A stretch of DNA of 64,000 nt from Staphylococcus delphini (GTDB taxonomy: Bacteria; Bacillota; Bacilli; Staphylococcales; Staphylococcaceae), in assembly GCF_900636325.1 (NCBI RefSeq), contig NZ_LR134263.1, positions 186,001-250,000 of the forward strand. Reading direction: 5' to 3'. Below, piece after piece: positions 37,476-48,758 of the stretch (positions within the stretch are counted from its first letter, which is position 1; each line of letters begins with the position of its first letter). The notes beneath the pieces are model-generated. The model worked only from the letters and a program-made list of their open reading frames with translations. It was not told the origin of the DNA and did no database searches. The position numbers were made by a program, and so were the translations under genes.

Positions 37476-39015
37476 TATGTTGCAAATGGGTGGAGAGGAT
37501 TACACCGTCCATTTTGAAGACCGTAAAGATGTGAAGTGGACCTACATCCCCTTTAATTCAATAGCGGATTTGGAAGCGTTAGAACAGCAAACGGAAGAAG
37601 CGGAAGCCTTTGATTTTGTTTTTGTTCAATCTCCATACTCTGAAACGTTAATGCGCGCATTCCGGTTGGTGAGTACGCCTTACAATACGTATGTCGATGC
37701 GCACTATTGGAACGGCGCTTTTGAAGCCGAACCAATCGTCAGAGAACGCATGATTCGGCCATTTCACTATGAATCGAAAGCGGATTGTCTCACACGTTTA
37801 CGGTCTCTTGCTTTTATCAAACAATATGGTGACCGCATTCATCCGAAACAATGTGAAGTAAACCCTGAGTTTGAAGGAGACGTGTACTATAACGGTCAAC
37901 ACGCTATTGTCCTAACAGGTGATTTTGGTGAGACGTATACCCCTATTTTAAATTGGAAAATGTACCTTTATTACGACAAGGATAAAGTGAATACGATTTG
38001 GCCGGAGTACACGGCAACGGGAGATGTAGAAATCTCTTATACGCTCCGTCTTTACCAAGAGCCAACTATGAAAAAGCTCATGTGTCAGTATGTTTTAGAA
38101 GGTCCGTCATTGCAACAGCCTTTAGAAATTCCGAGCATGCCGCATGATGCGCATATTTTAATCACAGCCCAAGCAAAAGGGCGTGGGACTTTAAGTGTGG
38201 GGAACATTCATAAACGCTGGTCTCGATTGGAGTACGGGCATGCCATTTTAGGGGGGCAACGTTATGTAGATGAAGATAGAGGAGAGTTCCTTCATTATTT
38301 TCATCCAGGTGATTTAAAGCCACCACTGAATGTTTATTTTAGTGGTTATCGAACTGCTGAAGGTTTTGAGGGCTACTTCATGATGGAGAAACTCAACGCA
38401 CCCTTCTTATTATTTACGGATTTGCGATATGAAGGAGGCGGCTTTTACTTAGGAAGTGACGCATTTGAGAACCGGATTAAAACGGTCATTCAGGAGACAT
38501 TGGATTGGCTCGGTTTTGAAGATGATGCGTTAATTTTATCCGGATTGTCCATGGGGTCGTTTGGCGCATTGTATTATGGTGCACAACTCAACCCGACTGC
38601 GATTGTGGTAGGAAAGCCGCTCGTGAATATGGGTTCTATTGCTAAAAATATGCGATTGATGCGACCGAATGACTTTGGGACAGCGATTGATATTTTACGT
38701 GGTAACGAAGGCAGCATCGATGACGAAGCAGTCACTCGGTTGAATCAAAAGTTTTGGTCGGTGCTGAATGGTGCCAACATCGAAAACACGATATTTGCGG
38801 TGTCCTATATGGAAAATGACGACTATGACATCCAAGCATTTAGTGATTTGTTGCCGGTATTATCACGACAAGGGGCACGTGTGATGAGTCGAAGTATTCC
38901 TGGGCGTCACAACGATGATACCCCGACGATTGCGAGTTGGTTCAATCACTTTTACTACATGATCATGGAAAGCGAATTTGGGAGAGTGAAACATGAAAGA
39001 AAAGCATCAATTTAA
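37459..39015 (+). CDS. asp2: Accessory Sec protein Asp2 (adhesin O-acetyltransferase)
   Basis: A 518-residue protein with an alpha/beta-hydrolase core. LSGLSMGSFGALYYG carries the nucleophile-elbow serine. In S. gordonii the equivalent Ser is needed to acetylate GlcNAc on the adhesin, and Asp2 is also needed for export. A GTG at 37450 is in frame, but ATG 37459 is preferred since AAGGTGA inside asp1 stands before it. Overlaps with asp1 and asp3 imply coupled translation. Confidence 0.87.
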   Translation: MAQQYNMLQMGGEDYTVHFEDRKDVKWTYIPFNSIADLEALEQQTEEAEAFDFVFVQSPYSETLMRAFRLVSTPYNTYVDAHYWNGAFEAEPIVRERMIRPFHYESKADCLTRLRSLAFIKQYGDRIHPKQCEVNPEFEGDVYYNGQHAIVLTGDFGETYTPILNWKMYLYYDKDKVNTIWPEYTATGDVEISYTLRLYQEPTMKKLMCQYVLEGPSLQQPLEIPSMPHDAHILITAQAKGRGTLSVGNIHKRWSRLEYGHAILGGQRYVDEDRGEFLHYFHPGDLKPPLNVYFSGYRTAEGFEGYFMMEKLNAPFLLFTDLRYEGGGFYLGSDAFENRIKTVIQETLDWLGFEDDALILSGLSMGSFGALYYGAQLNPTAIVVGKPLVNMGSIAKNMRLMRPNDFGTAIDILRGNEGSIDDEAVTRLNQKFWSVLNGANIENTIFAVSYMENDDYDIQAFSDLLPVLSRQGARVMSRSIPGRHNDDTPTIASWFNHFYYMIMESEFGRVKHERKASI

Positions 39016-39919
39016 TATTCGCTGGACTCAAATTACACAAGAAACTTTTATGTATGGGTCGATCTTACGTTTTAAGGCGACTGAAACTTTATTTGAAAAT
39101 GAATTAATGCCCTCAGGTATCGTAATTCATGAATGGAAGATGATAACCAACTTTGAAGATGACAAGGTGATGCCGACACTCCCGATTTTGAAGCGGAATC
39201 AGACGTATCGTTTTCATTTTGATTATCATGTCCAACCAATGGACAGCGTTTATTTCAAAGTTATTTTTAAACGACGCAATGGCACGGTGTGTGATTATCA
39301 AATAATTAAAGGCCATGACAAAGACATTACGGTGCCTGATGAGATGTATAGTTACGTCGTCCAAATCATCAATGCGGCCTCACAACATTTAACGTTTCGA
39401 CAACTGACGATAGAAGATGTGAGAGAACAATCGAAAGCAATGGCGGATGTACATGTGCATGACATGTGCCATATCGACCCTGATGCCACGCAGGCGACTG
39501 TGATTTTTGTGGAAGAAAGTGACCTCGCGCATGAGTTGATTCAAGACATTGATAATTGTGTGTGCGTAACGGGCTGGGATCAACCGCATATCGGTCATGT
39601 GATTGCGAAGGTCACAGCATCACTTCAAACGCTAGCCAAAGACTATACGCTTCAACTTGTAGGCTATGGCAGTCGTTCGAATGAAATGGCTTATGCTGTC
39701 GGTGCACATTTACCCGCCACACTCTACGTCACACCGCAACGTGATACAAAGCTTCGTCAACGTTACGGCACGCCAGAACAAGTAGATGTGCCTGTGGTGA
39801 CGTATCAATATGATGAGGTGTCAACAGCAATCTCTCATTGGTTGGGGCCTACATTAAACCAAAGCCACCAACTTAAAGGACTTGATATCCAAAGATTGAA
39901 TGGAGGGAATAGCGCATGA
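38993..39919 (+). CDS. asp3: Accessory Sec protein Asp3
   Basis: A 308-residue protein. The first 150 residues are beta-rich and match the carbohydrate-binding-like fold described for Asp3 by position and character ([17 protein letters not shown], then [13 protein letters not shown]). The second half reads less conserved and may be an extension. GGGAGAG stands before the ATG. It overlaps asp2 upstream and secA2 downstream. Role: chaperone-like part of the Asp1-Asp2-Asp3 complex that binds unacetylated repeats. Confidence 0.8.
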   Translation: MKEKHQFNIRWTQITQETFMYGSILRFKATETLFENELMPSGIVIHEWKMITNFEDDKVMPTLPILKRNQTYRFHFDYHVQPMDSVYFKVIFKRRNGTVCDYQIIKGHDKDITVPDEMYSYVVQIINAASQHLTFRQLTIEDVREQSKAMADVHVHDMCHIDPDATQATVIFVEESDLAHELIQDIDNCVCVTGWDQPHIGHVIAKVTASLQTLAKDYTLQLVGYGSRSNEMAYAVGAHLPATLYVTPQRDTKLRQRYGTPEQVDVPVVTYQYDEVSTAISHWLGPTLNQSHQLKGLDIQRLNGGNSA

Positions 39920-42303
39920 GTAACCGACTCCATCGAACGATTAACGATATGCGTCTGAAACGCTTAAAACGTATATTGAAACGTATTCAGCGATATGAGC
40001 GCCCTTTTGAACAGTTGTCAGATGAAGCGTTACAACAAAAGACTGCTTTATTCCGTCAACAATTATTGGACAAAAAGACAACATTGGATGCACTTCTACC
40101 TGAAGCGTATGCATTAGTACGTGAAGCAAGTCGACGGGTCTTAGGGATGTTTCCGAAAGAGGTCCAAGTGCTGGGTGCGATTGTACTTCATGAAGGTAAT
40201 ATCGCGGAGATGCAAACGGGTGAAGGGAAAACGTTAACTGCGACGATGCCCTTATATTTAAATGCGCTCACTGGAAAAGGGGCGTATTTAATCACAACAA
40301 ATGACTACTTGGCGAAGCGTGACTATCTGGAAATGAAGCCGCTTTTTGAATGGTTAGGTTTGACGATTGGCTTAGGTTTTGTGGATATTCCGGATTACGA
40401 ATATCAACGAGGCGAAAAGCGCTATATTTATCAACACGATATTATTTATACAACAGGCGGTCGACTTGGCTTTGATTATTTAATCGATAATTTAGCGGAT
40501 AGTGCTGAAGGGAAATTCTTACCGAAACTCAACTACGGCATTATTGATGAAGTTGACTCGATTATTCTCGATTCTGCGCAAACCCCACTCGTGATTTCGG
40601 GTGCGCCCCGTGTTCAGTCGAATTTATTTCATGTGGTGACGACATTTGTGCAAACGCTTGAAGAAAATCACCATTTTAAGATGAAGCAGACGAAAAAAGA
40701 AATTTGGTTGACGCAGCGAGGGATTGAAGCGGCCAATGCGTATTTCGGGGTGCCGAACATTTATGATGCACCGTACTTTGATTTAGTGCGTAACATTAAT
40801 TTGTGTTTACGCGCAAAGTATTTGTTTGAAAATAATACAGATTACTTTGTTTATAAAGGCGAAGTCGTACTCATTGACCGTATTACAGGTCGTATGATGC
40901 CAGGAACGAAATTGCAATCGGGTCTCCATCAGGCGATTGAGGCGAAAGAAGATGTGCAATTGTCCATGGATATGAGTGTCATGGCGACGATTACTTTCCA
41001 AAATTTATTTAAACAATTTAATGAATTTTCAGGGATGTCAGGGACGAGTCATTTGGGAGAAAAGGAATTTTTAGATTTATATACGAAGATCGTTGTGGAA
41101 ATTCCGACTGATCGACCGATTCAACGTATAGACTACCCGGACCGCGTATTTAAAAATGTGGAAGATAAAAATGTGGCGATTATTGAGCGCATCCAAACGC
41201 TCTATGCGGAACAGCGTCCGGTCTTGCTGATTACGCGTACAGCAGAAATGGCGGAATACTTTTCAGCTGCATTGTTCGAGCTCGACATTCCAAACAACTT
41301 GTTGATTGCACAAAATGTTGCAAAAGAAGCACAAATGATTGCAGAAGCAGGACAAATAGGTGCTGTAACCGTAGCAACGAGTATGGCAGGTCGTGGTACA
41401 GATATTAAGCTAGCGCCAGGTGTGCCAGAACTAGGCGGTTTAGCGGTTATCATTAGTGAGCATATGGAAAACAGTCGGATTGATCGTCAGTTAAGAGGCC
41501 GTTCTGGACGACAAGGTGATCCAGGCACGAGCCAAATTTATATCTCATTAGAAGATTATCTTGTGCGACGATGGGGAGACTTAAAAGCACTCAAAATGGA
41601 ACGGTTGGAACAATATGATTCGGCGACGTTACAGCAGAGTAAACTGTTCCAAAGTCGCGTGCGCAAAACTGTGCAACGGGCGCAACGTTTGTCAGAAGAA
41701 CAAGGTGTGAAAACACGCGAGATTGCGAATGAACACGAAAAGAGTATTAGCATCCAACGCGAATTAGTCTATCAAGAGCGCAATCGGGTCCTTCAATTTA
41801 AAAATCTAGATGATGTCCATTTAGAAAAATTAGCGTTAGAAGTTTTTGAAGAAGTCTTTGATCATACGCATTTTACAGCTTCAGAGTGGGTGAATTACAT
41901 CTACAGAAACTTAAGTTTTCAATTTAAAGACCGATTAGAAAATATAGATCTACGTGATCGTAAGGTCGTGACGGAATATCTTGTCAGCTTATTTAAACAA
42001 CAACTGGCTTATCAAAAACAGCATTTAGATGATTATTTCTATACGCATTTTGTGCAACGTGCGATTTTGAAAGCGATTGACAGTAATTGGATTAAACAAG
42101 TGGATCATTTACAAAAGTTGAAAAATAGCGTGAACACACGACAAAACGGTAAGCGGAATCCGATTTTTGAATATCACCGTGTGGCATTAGAATCGTTCGA
42201 TAATATGACAGATGCGATTAAAAGGGATATCGTCAAATACCTTTGTCAAAGTATTACGCATACAGATGAAAATGATGATTTAGTGGTACATTTTCCAAAT
42301 TAG
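39916..42303 (+). CDS. secA2: Accessory Sec motor ATPase SecA2
   Basis: A 795-residue SecA paralogue. Walker A is in TGEGKT, the DEAD-like box is IIDEVDSI, and the helicase motif region reads [12 protein letters not shown] with [13 protein letters not shown] near residue 520. It is shorter than housekeeping SecA and lacks the C-terminal zinc-binding tail, as other SecA2 proteins do. ATG shares an ATGA with the asp3 stop. It drives the adhesin through SecY2. Confidence 0.92.
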   Translation: MSNRLHRTINDMRLKRLKRILKRIQRYERPFEQLSDEALQQKTALFRQQLLDKKTTLDALLPEAYALVREASRRVLGMFPKEVQVLGAIVLHEGNIAEMQTGEGKTLTATMPLYLNALTGKGAYLITTNDYLAKRDYLEMKPLFEWLGLTIGLGFVDIPDYEYQRGEKRYIYQHDIIYTTGGRLGFDYLIDNLADSAEGKFLPKLNYGIIDEVDSIILDSAQTPLVISGAPRVQSNLFHVVTTFVQTLEENHHFKMKQTKKEIWLTQRGIEAANAYFGVPNIYDAPYFDLVRNINLCLRAKYLFENNTDYFVYKGEVVLIDRITGRMMPGTKLQSGLHQAIEAKEDVQLSMDMSVMATITFQNLFKQFNEFSGMSGTSHLGEKEFLDLYTKIVVEIPTDRPIQRIDYPDRVFKNVEDKNVAIIERIQTLYAEQRPVLLITRTAEMAEYFSAALFELDIPNNLLIAQNVAKEAQMIAEAGQIGAVTVATSMAGRGTDIKLAPGVPELGGLAVIISEHMENSRIDRQLRGRSGRQGDPGTSQIYISLEDYLVRRWGDLKALKMERLEQYDSATLQQSKLFQSRVRKTVQRAQRLSEEQGVKTREIANEHEKSISIQRELVYQERNRVLQFKNLDDVHLEKLALEVFEEVFDHTHFTASEWVNYIYRNLSFQFKDRLENIDLRDRKVVTEYLVSLFKQQLAYQKQHLDDYFYTHFVQRAILKAIDSNWIKQVDHLQKLKNSVNTRQNGKRNPIFEYHRVALESFDNMTDAIKRDIVKYLCQSITHTDENDDLVVHFPN

Positions 42304-42318
42304 AGAGGTGATTGGACT

Positions 42319-43827
42319 GTGACAATTTATAATATTAATTTTGGTATTGGATGGGCAAGTAGTGGGGTCGAATACGCACAAATGTATCGTGCCCAAGTGT
42401 TACGTGGCCTGAAAAACCCATTAAAATTTGTGTTTTTAGACTTTATGAGTTCTGAAAATCTTCAAACGTTAACATCTAACATCGGTTTTAAAGATAGTGA
42501 AGTTTTGTGGCTGTATCAATATTTTACGGACATTAAAATTGCACCGACGACGTACACGATAGATGATATTAAAGCGACCATTCATGAGGAAGTCGTTAAT
42601 GTAGAAAGTAAAGGTAAAGTGCGCTGGCTGCATTTAGGGGATCCTGGCACTTATATTACGTGTTATTTAAAAAATGAGAATGAACCGTATGTCGATTGTG
42701 CGGAATTTGTAATTAATAATAAATTAGTGCGCAAAGATTATTATAGTTATACGCGTATCTTTTCTGAATTTTATGCCCCAGCTGACAACCGAGCGAAACT
42801 TTATATGCGTCATTTTTACAATGAAGATGGTGCCGTAGCGTATACCGAACATATCGATGAGAAAACGAATGTCTATGTGATGGAAGATGCGATATTGTAT
42901 ACGAAAGAAGAATTTGTGGCGTATTTTATGCAAAAGCTAAAGTTAACGTCTGAAGATATTGTGATTTATGACCGTGCGACGAAAGTGGGTCAAGCGATGT
43001 TACAAAATAAAGGGGACAGTAAAGTGGGTGTGGTCGTTCATGCCGAACACTTTAGTGAAAATGCGACAGATGACCACCACATTTTATGGAACAATTATTA
43101 TGAGTATCAATTTACGAATGTGAACGAAATTGACTTTTATATTACAGCGACAGACCGTCAAAATGAGATTTTAAGGGCACAATTTAAAAAGTATTTGAAC
43201 GCAGAACCTGCCATTTATACCGTTCCAGTGGGTAGTTTAACGACGCTGAAACAACCCGATGCGCCAAGAAAGCCATTCGGTATGATGACCGCATCTCGAT
43301 TAGCCAGCGAAAAACATGTCGATTGGCTCGTGCGTGCGGCTAGTATTGCGAAAAAAGAAGTACCAGAGCTGACGTTTGATATTTATGGTGAAGGTGGCGA
43401 GCGAGCAGATATTGAAAATTGGATAGAAAAACTCGACGCACAAGACTATATTCGTTTATGCGGTCATCAAAAGTTAGACGACATTTATGCGCAATATCCT
43501 TTATTTGTCGCTGCATCAACGAGTGAAGGGTTTGGTTTAACATTAATGGAAGCGGTCGGGTCTGGCCTAGGAATGATTGGTTTTGATGTGAACTATGGTA
43601 ACCCTACTTTTATTGAAGATGGTAAGAACGGTTATCTTGTGCCAATCCAAGTGAAGGAAGACGGTAACGAGGAAATCATTCAACGTTTAGCCCAAGCGAT
43701 GATTCGTTTCTTCAATAAGGGACCGGCACAACCCCATCAAGCTTCATATGATTTGGCTTCCCCTTATTTAATCGAAAATACGCGAAAAAAATGGAAAGAA
43801 TTAATAGAAGAGGTGTTACATGGTTAA
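42319..43827 (+). CDS. gtfA: Glycosyltransferase GtfA, catalytic subunit for adhesin O-GlcNAc
   Basis: A 502-residue GT-B enzyme of family GT4. The N-terminal region has the GtfA add-on (GIGWASSGVEYAQMYRAQ), and the C-terminal half has GEGGERADIE and EGFGLTLMEAV, the EX7E-type nucleotide-sugar site. With GtfB it transfers GlcNAc to Ser/Thr of the SRR protein. Starts with GTG 42319 preceded by GAGAGGTGATT. Overlaps gtfB by 8 bases. Confidence 0.9.
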   Translation: MTIYNINFGIGWASSGVEYAQMYRAQVLRGLKNPLKFVFLDFMSSENLQTLTSNIGFKDSEVLWLYQYFTDIKIAPTTYTIDDIKATIHEEVVNVESKGKVRWLHLGDPGTYITCYLKNENEPYVDCAEFVINNKLVRKDYYSYTRIFSEFYAPADNRAKLYMRHFYNEDGAVAYTEHIDEKTNVYVMEDAILYTKEEFVAYFMQKLKLTSEDIVIYDRATKVGQAMLQNKGDSKVGVVVHAEHFSENATDDHHILWNNYYEYQFTNVNEIDFYITATDRQNEILRAQFKKYLNAEPAIYTVPVGSLTTLKQPDAPRKPFGMMTASRLASEKHVDWLVRAASIAKKEVPELTFDIYGEGGERADIENWIEKLDAQDYIRLCGHQKLDDIYAQYPLFVAASTSEGFGLTLMEAVGSGLGMIGFDVNYGNPTFIEDGKNGYLVPIQVKEDGNEEIIQRLAQAMIRFFNKGPAQPHQASYDLASPYLIENTRKKWKELIEEVLHG

Positions 43828-45151
43828 TTTATTTGAACACTTTGATGAAAATGCAAAAGCGTTATTTGAAACACTCGACATTGCCGGTCATCACGATGAA
43901 ACAGTCGTGTTAGTCGATGATGGGTTTTTACCAGAAGGCATCATTTCGCCTTATCAATTTTTTGCCAACTACAAAGCACCCAAAAAACGTCGCGCGCGTT
44001 ATTTTAATGAAGTTGATGTACCGCGTTTTTGGGAAATTGAAGGGAACAACGAAGAAGCTTGGGTCAAAGATATGAGCCATCGACGTGCTATGATTTATTA
44101 CCATTCAGAAGAAAAACGTCGTCTCGTTAGCCATGTCGAATGGTTGGATCAACATGGCAATTTACAGTTTGTGAATCATTACAATCAACATGGTCTACAT
44201 TTCGCGCAAACCGTTTATGATTTAGAGGGAAATATGATATTCCGTCGTTATGTCGATCAACAAGGGCGTGAAGTCCTTTATGAAAATTTCGTTGCTTCAA
44301 GTACGATATTAACGTGGAAAGGTTCACAGTATCATTTCAATGATCGCATTTCTTTCTACATCTTTTTCTTGAAAGCGATTGGCGTTGATTTAAGTCATGT
44401 CGTTGTGAATTCACTCGGCACGCCATTCTCAATTCTTTACCATATGGATGTTCCAGGGCAAGATACGTTATTCTGGCAAGAGTCCTCAGAAGGTGAAATT
44501 CCGGCTAATATGCGTATTGTGTTTGAAGAAAGTTCTGAGCGTCCATGCCGTATTTTAATTCCTGAGCAAGACGAATATGATACGATTTGTGCGCAATTAA
44601 CTGAAAAAGAACGTGAATACGTCGCACACTGTGGTTATTTATATCAATACGAAAAACAAAATCAATATACAATGAACGTTTTAACGATGACGAATTCCGA
44701 TCAAATCGAGCATTTACAGGCGATCATCGAAGCATGCCCATTTGCCCATTTCTATATTGGTGCGGTGACGGAAATGTCTTCAAAATTAACACAATTTGAT
44801 CGCTATCCGAATGTACAGCTGTATCAAGCGATTGAACGCGATACGATTGAAAGTGTGTACCATCAATGTGATGTGTATTTAGATATCAACGAAGGTAAAG
44901 AAATTGTCAACGCAGTACGGAAGGCGTTTGACCATCAGATGTTGATTTTGGGGTATGAAGCGACTGCGCATAACCCTCGATTTACGGCGCCGGAAAACTT
45001 GTTTACGAAAGAGAATGAGGCAGCCGAATTAATTCAAGCATTGAAAGATATCAACCGTAAGAAACGCTATTTTAAAGTGCGTCAACATTATCAACAAACG
45101 CATGCGAACGAAACGACAGTGGATACATTCAATCAAGTATTTAAAAGATAA
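43820..45151 (+). CDS. gtfB: GtfB, substrate-binding partner of GtfA
   Basis: A 443-residue GT-B-like protein that chaperones the acceptor and stabilises GtfA but is not itself expected to be catalytic. It lies in the usual place, overlaps the gtfA end, and GAGGTG stands before its ATG. The N-terminal part has VLVDDGFLPEGIISPYQFF, a signature I associate with GtfB. It closes the operon, with a strong terminator 12 bases later. Genes for further glycosyltransferases found in some streptococcal loci are absent. Confidence 0.87.
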   Translation: MVNLFEHFDENAKALFETLDIAGHHDETVVLVDDGFLPEGIISPYQFFANYKAPKKRRARYFNEVDVPRFWEIEGNNEEAWVKDMSHRRAMIYYHSEEKRRLVSHVEWLDQHGNLQFVNHYNQHGLHFAQTVYDLEGNMIFRRYVDQQGREVLYENFVASSTILTWKGSQYHFNDRISFYIFFLKAIGVDLSHVVVNSLGTPFSILYHMDVPGQDTLFWQESSEGEIPANMRIVFEESSERPCRILIPEQDEYDTICAQLTEKEREYVAHCGYLYQYEKQNQYTMNVLTMTNSDQIEHLQAIIEACPFAHFYIGAVTEMSSKLTQFDRYPNVQLYQAIERDTIESVYHQCDVYLDINEGKEIVNAVRKAFDHQMLILGYEATAHNPRFTAPENLFTKENEAAELIQALKDINRKKRYFKVRQHYQQTHANETTVDTFNQVFKR

Positions 45152-45162
45152 ATCGATAGAGA

Positions 45163-45209
45163 AGCGGGAACACAAAGGGATATCAACCCCCGATGTGCTC
45201 CCGCTTTTT
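45163..45209 (+). terminator. Terminator of the accessory Sec operon
   Basis: AGCGGGAACACA pairs with TGTGCTCCCGCT, followed by TTTTT. On the minus strand it may also end the fad operon. Confidence 0.8.
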
Positions 45210-45249
45210 ATGCATGTACAAAGATAATTTGTTTCAAGTTTGGATGCAA

Positions 45250-46431
45250 TCAGACCTTTTCAAATATGCCTGCTGCCCCCATGCCCACACCGATACACAT
45301 CGTCACCATACCATAGCGGACATCTGAGCGTTTGCGCATTTCCGCCAACAAACGTGCGGTTAATATCGCACCAGTCGCACCGAGTGGATGACCGAGTGCG
45401 ATGGCGCCTCCATTCACATTTGTGTTTTGTGGTGTAAGCCCAACTTCTCGCATCGAAGCGAGTGTCTGTGAGGCGAATGCTTCGTTCAATTCTACTAAAT
45501 CAATATCATCTAACGTTAAGCCTGTCGTTGCTAACACTTCAGGAATAGCATAGGCAGGGCCAATGCCCATCAGTTTCGGGTCCACGCCGACAGCCTTAAA
45601 TCCGATAAATTTCGCAATCGGTGTAACACCGAGTGCTTTAACTTTTTCACCTGACATGATAACGACAAAACCGACACCATCTGAAAGCGGGGCGGATGTT
45701 CCCGCTGTGACTGTCCCATCTGCTTTGAAAACAGTGGGTAATGTTGCAAGTGTTTCAGCATTTGTCTCTGGTCTGACAAGTTCATCAGTATCAAAAAGTG
45801 TCGTATGAACGTGTGGTCCGTTTTGATCATAAGTGACTTGTTTAACACAAATAGGGATAATTTCATCATCAAACTTGCCATTTTGTTGTGCTAACGTTGC
45901 ACGGCGGTGACTTTCGACTGCATATGTCTCTTGATCTTCACGTGAGACATGATAAGTTTCAGCGACATTTTCAGCAGTGAGTCCCATCGGATGTGAGGCT
46001 CCGATATCTTGTTGTTGCAGCGTTGGATTGTTTGTCGGTTCGTTGCCTCCCATAGGTACAGCACTCATCAACTCAACACCGCCAGCGACAAGTATGTCTC
46101 CTTGCCCCGCTCGTATTTGATTTGCTGCGAGTGCAATGGTTTGTAAGCCAGATGAGCAGTAGCGATTCACAGTTTGTCCTGGTACGGTATGAGATAAGCC
46201 GGCACGTAAGGCAATCGTTCGTGCTATATTTTGACCTTGTAACCCTTCAGGAAAGGCATTGCCGACTATGACATCTTCTACCATATCAGGGTGAAATGTG
46301 CCATCGACACGGTCAAGCACGCCTTTTAATACTTCGGCCGCAACATCATCAGGACGTTCGTGAAAGAGTGCCCCATTTTTTGCTTTAGCCACTGCAGAAC
46401 GGCCGTAAGCGACAATATAAGCTTCCCGCAT
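45250..46431 (-). CDS. fadA: Acetyl-CoA acyltransferase (thiolase) FadA
   Basis: A 393-residue thiolase that cleaves 3-ketoacyl-CoA in the last step of beta-oxidation. The acyl-accepting Cys lies in NRYCSSGLQT, the His in GHPLGATGA and the second Cys in MCIGVGMGAAG. The frame starts at 46440, but the ATG at 46431 is better spaced from AGAGAGGATG. Last gene of the minus-strand fad operon, 15 to 25 bases after fadB. Confidence 0.88.
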   Translation of the reverse strand: MREAYIVAYGRSAVAKAKNGALFHERPDDVAAEVLKGVLDRVDGTFHPDMVEDVIVGNAFPEGLQGQNIARTIALRAGLSHTVPGQTVNRYCSSGLQTIALAANQIRAGQGDILVAGGVELMSAVPMGGNEPTNNPTLQQQDIGASHPMGLTAENVAETYHVSREDQETYAVESHRRATLAQQNGKFDDEIIPICVKQVTYDQNGPHVHTTLFDTDELVRPETNAETLATLPTVFKADGTVTAGTSAPLSDGVGFVVIMSGEKVKALGVTPIAKFIGFKAVGVDPKLMGIGPAYAIPEVLATTGLTLDDIDLVELNEAFASQTLASMREVGLTPQNTNVNGGAIALGHPLGATGAILTARLLAEMRKRSDVRYGMVTMCIGVGMGAAGIFEKV

Positions 46432-46455
46432 GTCAATCATCCTCTCTATTTTTGA

Positions 46456-48717
46456 TTAGTTTCGTAATGGTTTACCATGTTTCAGCATATAGGCGATTCT
46501 GTCGTATGTTTTTTCTGTTTGAATGAGTTCTAGAAAATGGACTTTTTCTAGTTTTTGAATATAGCGTTGATTAATATAAGTGTTTCGTGGAAGGTCTCCA
46601 CCTGATAACACGGTCGCAATGCGTAGGGCGATGTTGTAATCATGATCACTGATGTAGTGGCCAAGCCGTTGTGCATCGAGTTGCCCTTGTGCGAGTGCTA
46701 GAAAATCTTGTCCTAATGCGATATATTGTCTTTTTGGTGGCGCTATATAATGCGCGTTTGCCTCAAATTGTGCCCGTTGTAAAGCAATTTCGACACGGCG
46801 CGCTTCATTGAAAATGATCGTATCTGTTGGGCGCAAGAAGCCGTAACGCTGTGCTTCAAAGGCATGCGTGGATACTTTTGCTAAGCCCACTGTCATGAGC
46901 AATTGGGTCATAGCCGCATGTTTATCGTTCATCATATGTGACGTTTGTAAAATACGGTCACTCATTTCTGCAAGGCCGCCACCACTTGGTAATAAACCGA
47001 CGCCTGCTTCAACGAGTCCGATATATGTTTCACTGCTTGCGACGACAAAGGGTGAATGTAACACAAGTTCGCAACCGCCACCGAGGACACGACCTTGAAT
47101 GGCTGTGACAATCGGTTTCTTGCTGTATTTAAGTCGATTGAAAGTCGTGTGTAATTGATCAATCGCCGGTGCAATTTGTTCGTTGATTTGATGGGTTTCA
47201 TGTGCTTTTTTCATTGCATGAAGGTTTGCCCCGACACTAAAATGGGGGCCGTCTGCATAGATGACCATGCTAGAATAAGGCTCATGTTCTAGCATCTCAA
47301 TTGCTTCGACCAAGTCATCGTTAAAAGCAGCTGTAATGACGTTATTTTGACTGCGCAGTTTCAACAAGAGTTGGTTTTCATTCACAATGGCAAGTTGGGA
47401 ATCTTTACGCTGCCACAGGATTTGGTCGAGTTGCTGTTCGATCGGTGTAACGTATGCGATTGTTTCTCCTTCTGCATAAAATCCATGCGCACGTTGATGA
47501 ACCCATGTAGGTAATGGACCGAGTTCAGATTCGATGCGCGTTTTCACACGGTCAAACCCCATTAAATCCCAGAGCTGGAAAGGACCTAACGCCCAGTTGA
47601 ATCCCCAAACGAGTGCACGATCAATGTCGCGAAAGTCGTTGGTTGCTTTTGGAACATTGAGTGCCGCGTAATAAAAATTGTTACGTAATGTTTCCCACAA
47701 AAATTGTCCGCCTTTGTCTGTGGCATTAAAAATCACATCTAAATTTTGCGCCAATGACTTAGTGAAAGCTGAAAGAATAGGCAGTTCAGGTTGCGTCACT
47801 GGAACATAATCTTGTTTGTCCGGGTCATAGACGAGACGCTGTTTGTGCTTACGATCTTTTTTGTAAAAGCCTTGTTTTGTTTTTCGTCCGAGTGCGCCTG
47901 CTTCATACAATGTGTTCACGACTTGAATATCATGGAAGTATGGCGCTTCTTCAGGGACTTGTTGTAAACCGCGAATGACGGATACTGCAATGTCTAGGCC
48001 GACAAGATCAGATAGGGCATATGTCCCAGTTTTGGGGCGCCCGATGAATTTGCCAGTGAGTGCATCGACTTCTGTAATCGAGAAACCTTGTTGTTCTGCC
48101 CGATACATAATATCATTCATCGTTTGTGTGCCGATGCGGTTCGCGACAAAACCTGGGACATCATGGGCGACGATAGCCCCTTTGCCGAGCACTTCTTGGA
48201 CAAAATTTTGAATGTCATCGATAATGTTTGGCTTCGTCGCACGGTTCGGAATGAGTTCGACGAGTTTCATGATGCGGGGTGGATTGAAGAAATGTAAGCC
48301 AAAAAAGCGTGCGCGATCTTTGGTGTGAAAGGCTTCGGCAATGGCCTCGATCGGGATGCCCGATGTGTTCGTCGCAAAGTATGCGTCTGGTTTGGCTGTT
48401 TTTGCTACTTGTTGCCATAATTGATGTTTTACATCTAAGTCTTCTTTGACTGCTTCTAAATAAAGGTCCGCATCATCGTGAGCTAAGTCGTCTCTAAAAT
48501 TGCCATAGCTGAGGTTCGATGCGAGTGCAAGGTCAAATAATAATGGCTTTTTAGGATGTGTGATCTTATCATAAGCGGCTTTGGATATTTTGTTGGGTGC
48601 CTGTTCGTCCAAAACAATATCTAATAATTTCACTTGAAGTCCTGCATTCACAAGGACAGCGGCAAGTTGTGCGCCCATTGTCCCTGCGCCGAGGACAGTC
48701 ACTTTTCTAATTGTCAT
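46456..48717 (-). CDS. fadB: 3-hydroxyacyl-CoA dehydrogenase / enoyl-CoA hydratase FadB
   Basis: A 753-residue bifunctional enzyme. The NAD-binding VLGAGTMGAQLA starts at the N-terminus, with HFFNPP and PGFVANRI in the dehydrogenase part; the crotonase-like domain (SVGANLHAMKK, GRVLGGGCELVLH) lies near residues 450-650. The order is reversed compared with E. coli FadB and matches the B. subtilis FadN type. ATG 48717 follows GGGAGGA at good spacing; a TTG two codons earlier is less likely. Confidence 0.87.
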   Translation of the reverse strand: MTIRKVTVLGAGTMGAQLAAVLVNAGLQVKLLDIVLDEQAPNKISKAAYDKITHPKKPLLFDLALASNLSYGNFRDDLAHDDADLYLEAVKEDLDVKHQLWQQVAKTAKPDAYFATNTSGIPIEAIAEAFHTKDRARFFGLHFFNPPRIMKLVELIPNRATKPNIIDDIQNFVQEVLGKGAIVAHDVPGFVANRIGTQTMNDIMYRAEQQGFSITEVDALTGKFIGRPKTGTYALSDLVGLDIAVSVIRGLQQVPEEAPYFHDIQVVNTLYEAGALGRKTKQGFYKKDRKHKQRLVYDPDKQDYVPVTQPELPILSAFTKSLAQNLDVIFNATDKGGQFLWETLRNNFYYAALNVPKATNDFRDIDRALVWGFNWALGPFQLWDLMGFDRVKTRIESELGPLPTWVHQRAHGFYAEGETIAYVTPIEQQLDQILWQRKDSQLAIVNENQLLLKLRSQNNVITAAFNDDLVEAIEMLEHEPYSSMVIYADGPHFSVGANLHAMKKAHETHQINEQIAPAIDQLHTTFNRLKYSKKPIVTAIQGRVLGGGCELVLHSPFVVASSETYIGLVEAGVGLLPSGGGLAEMSDRILQTSHMMNDKHAAMTQLLMTVGLAKVSTHAFEAQRYGFLRPTDTIIFNEARRVEIALQRAQFEANAHYIAPPKRQYIALGQDFLALAQGQLDAQRLGHYISDHDYNIALRIATVLSGGDLPRNTYINQRYIQKLEKVHFLELIQTEKTYDRIAYMLKHGKPLRN

Positions 48718-48758
48718 CGTCAATTCCTCCCATATTTTTTACTTGGTTACACATTGCT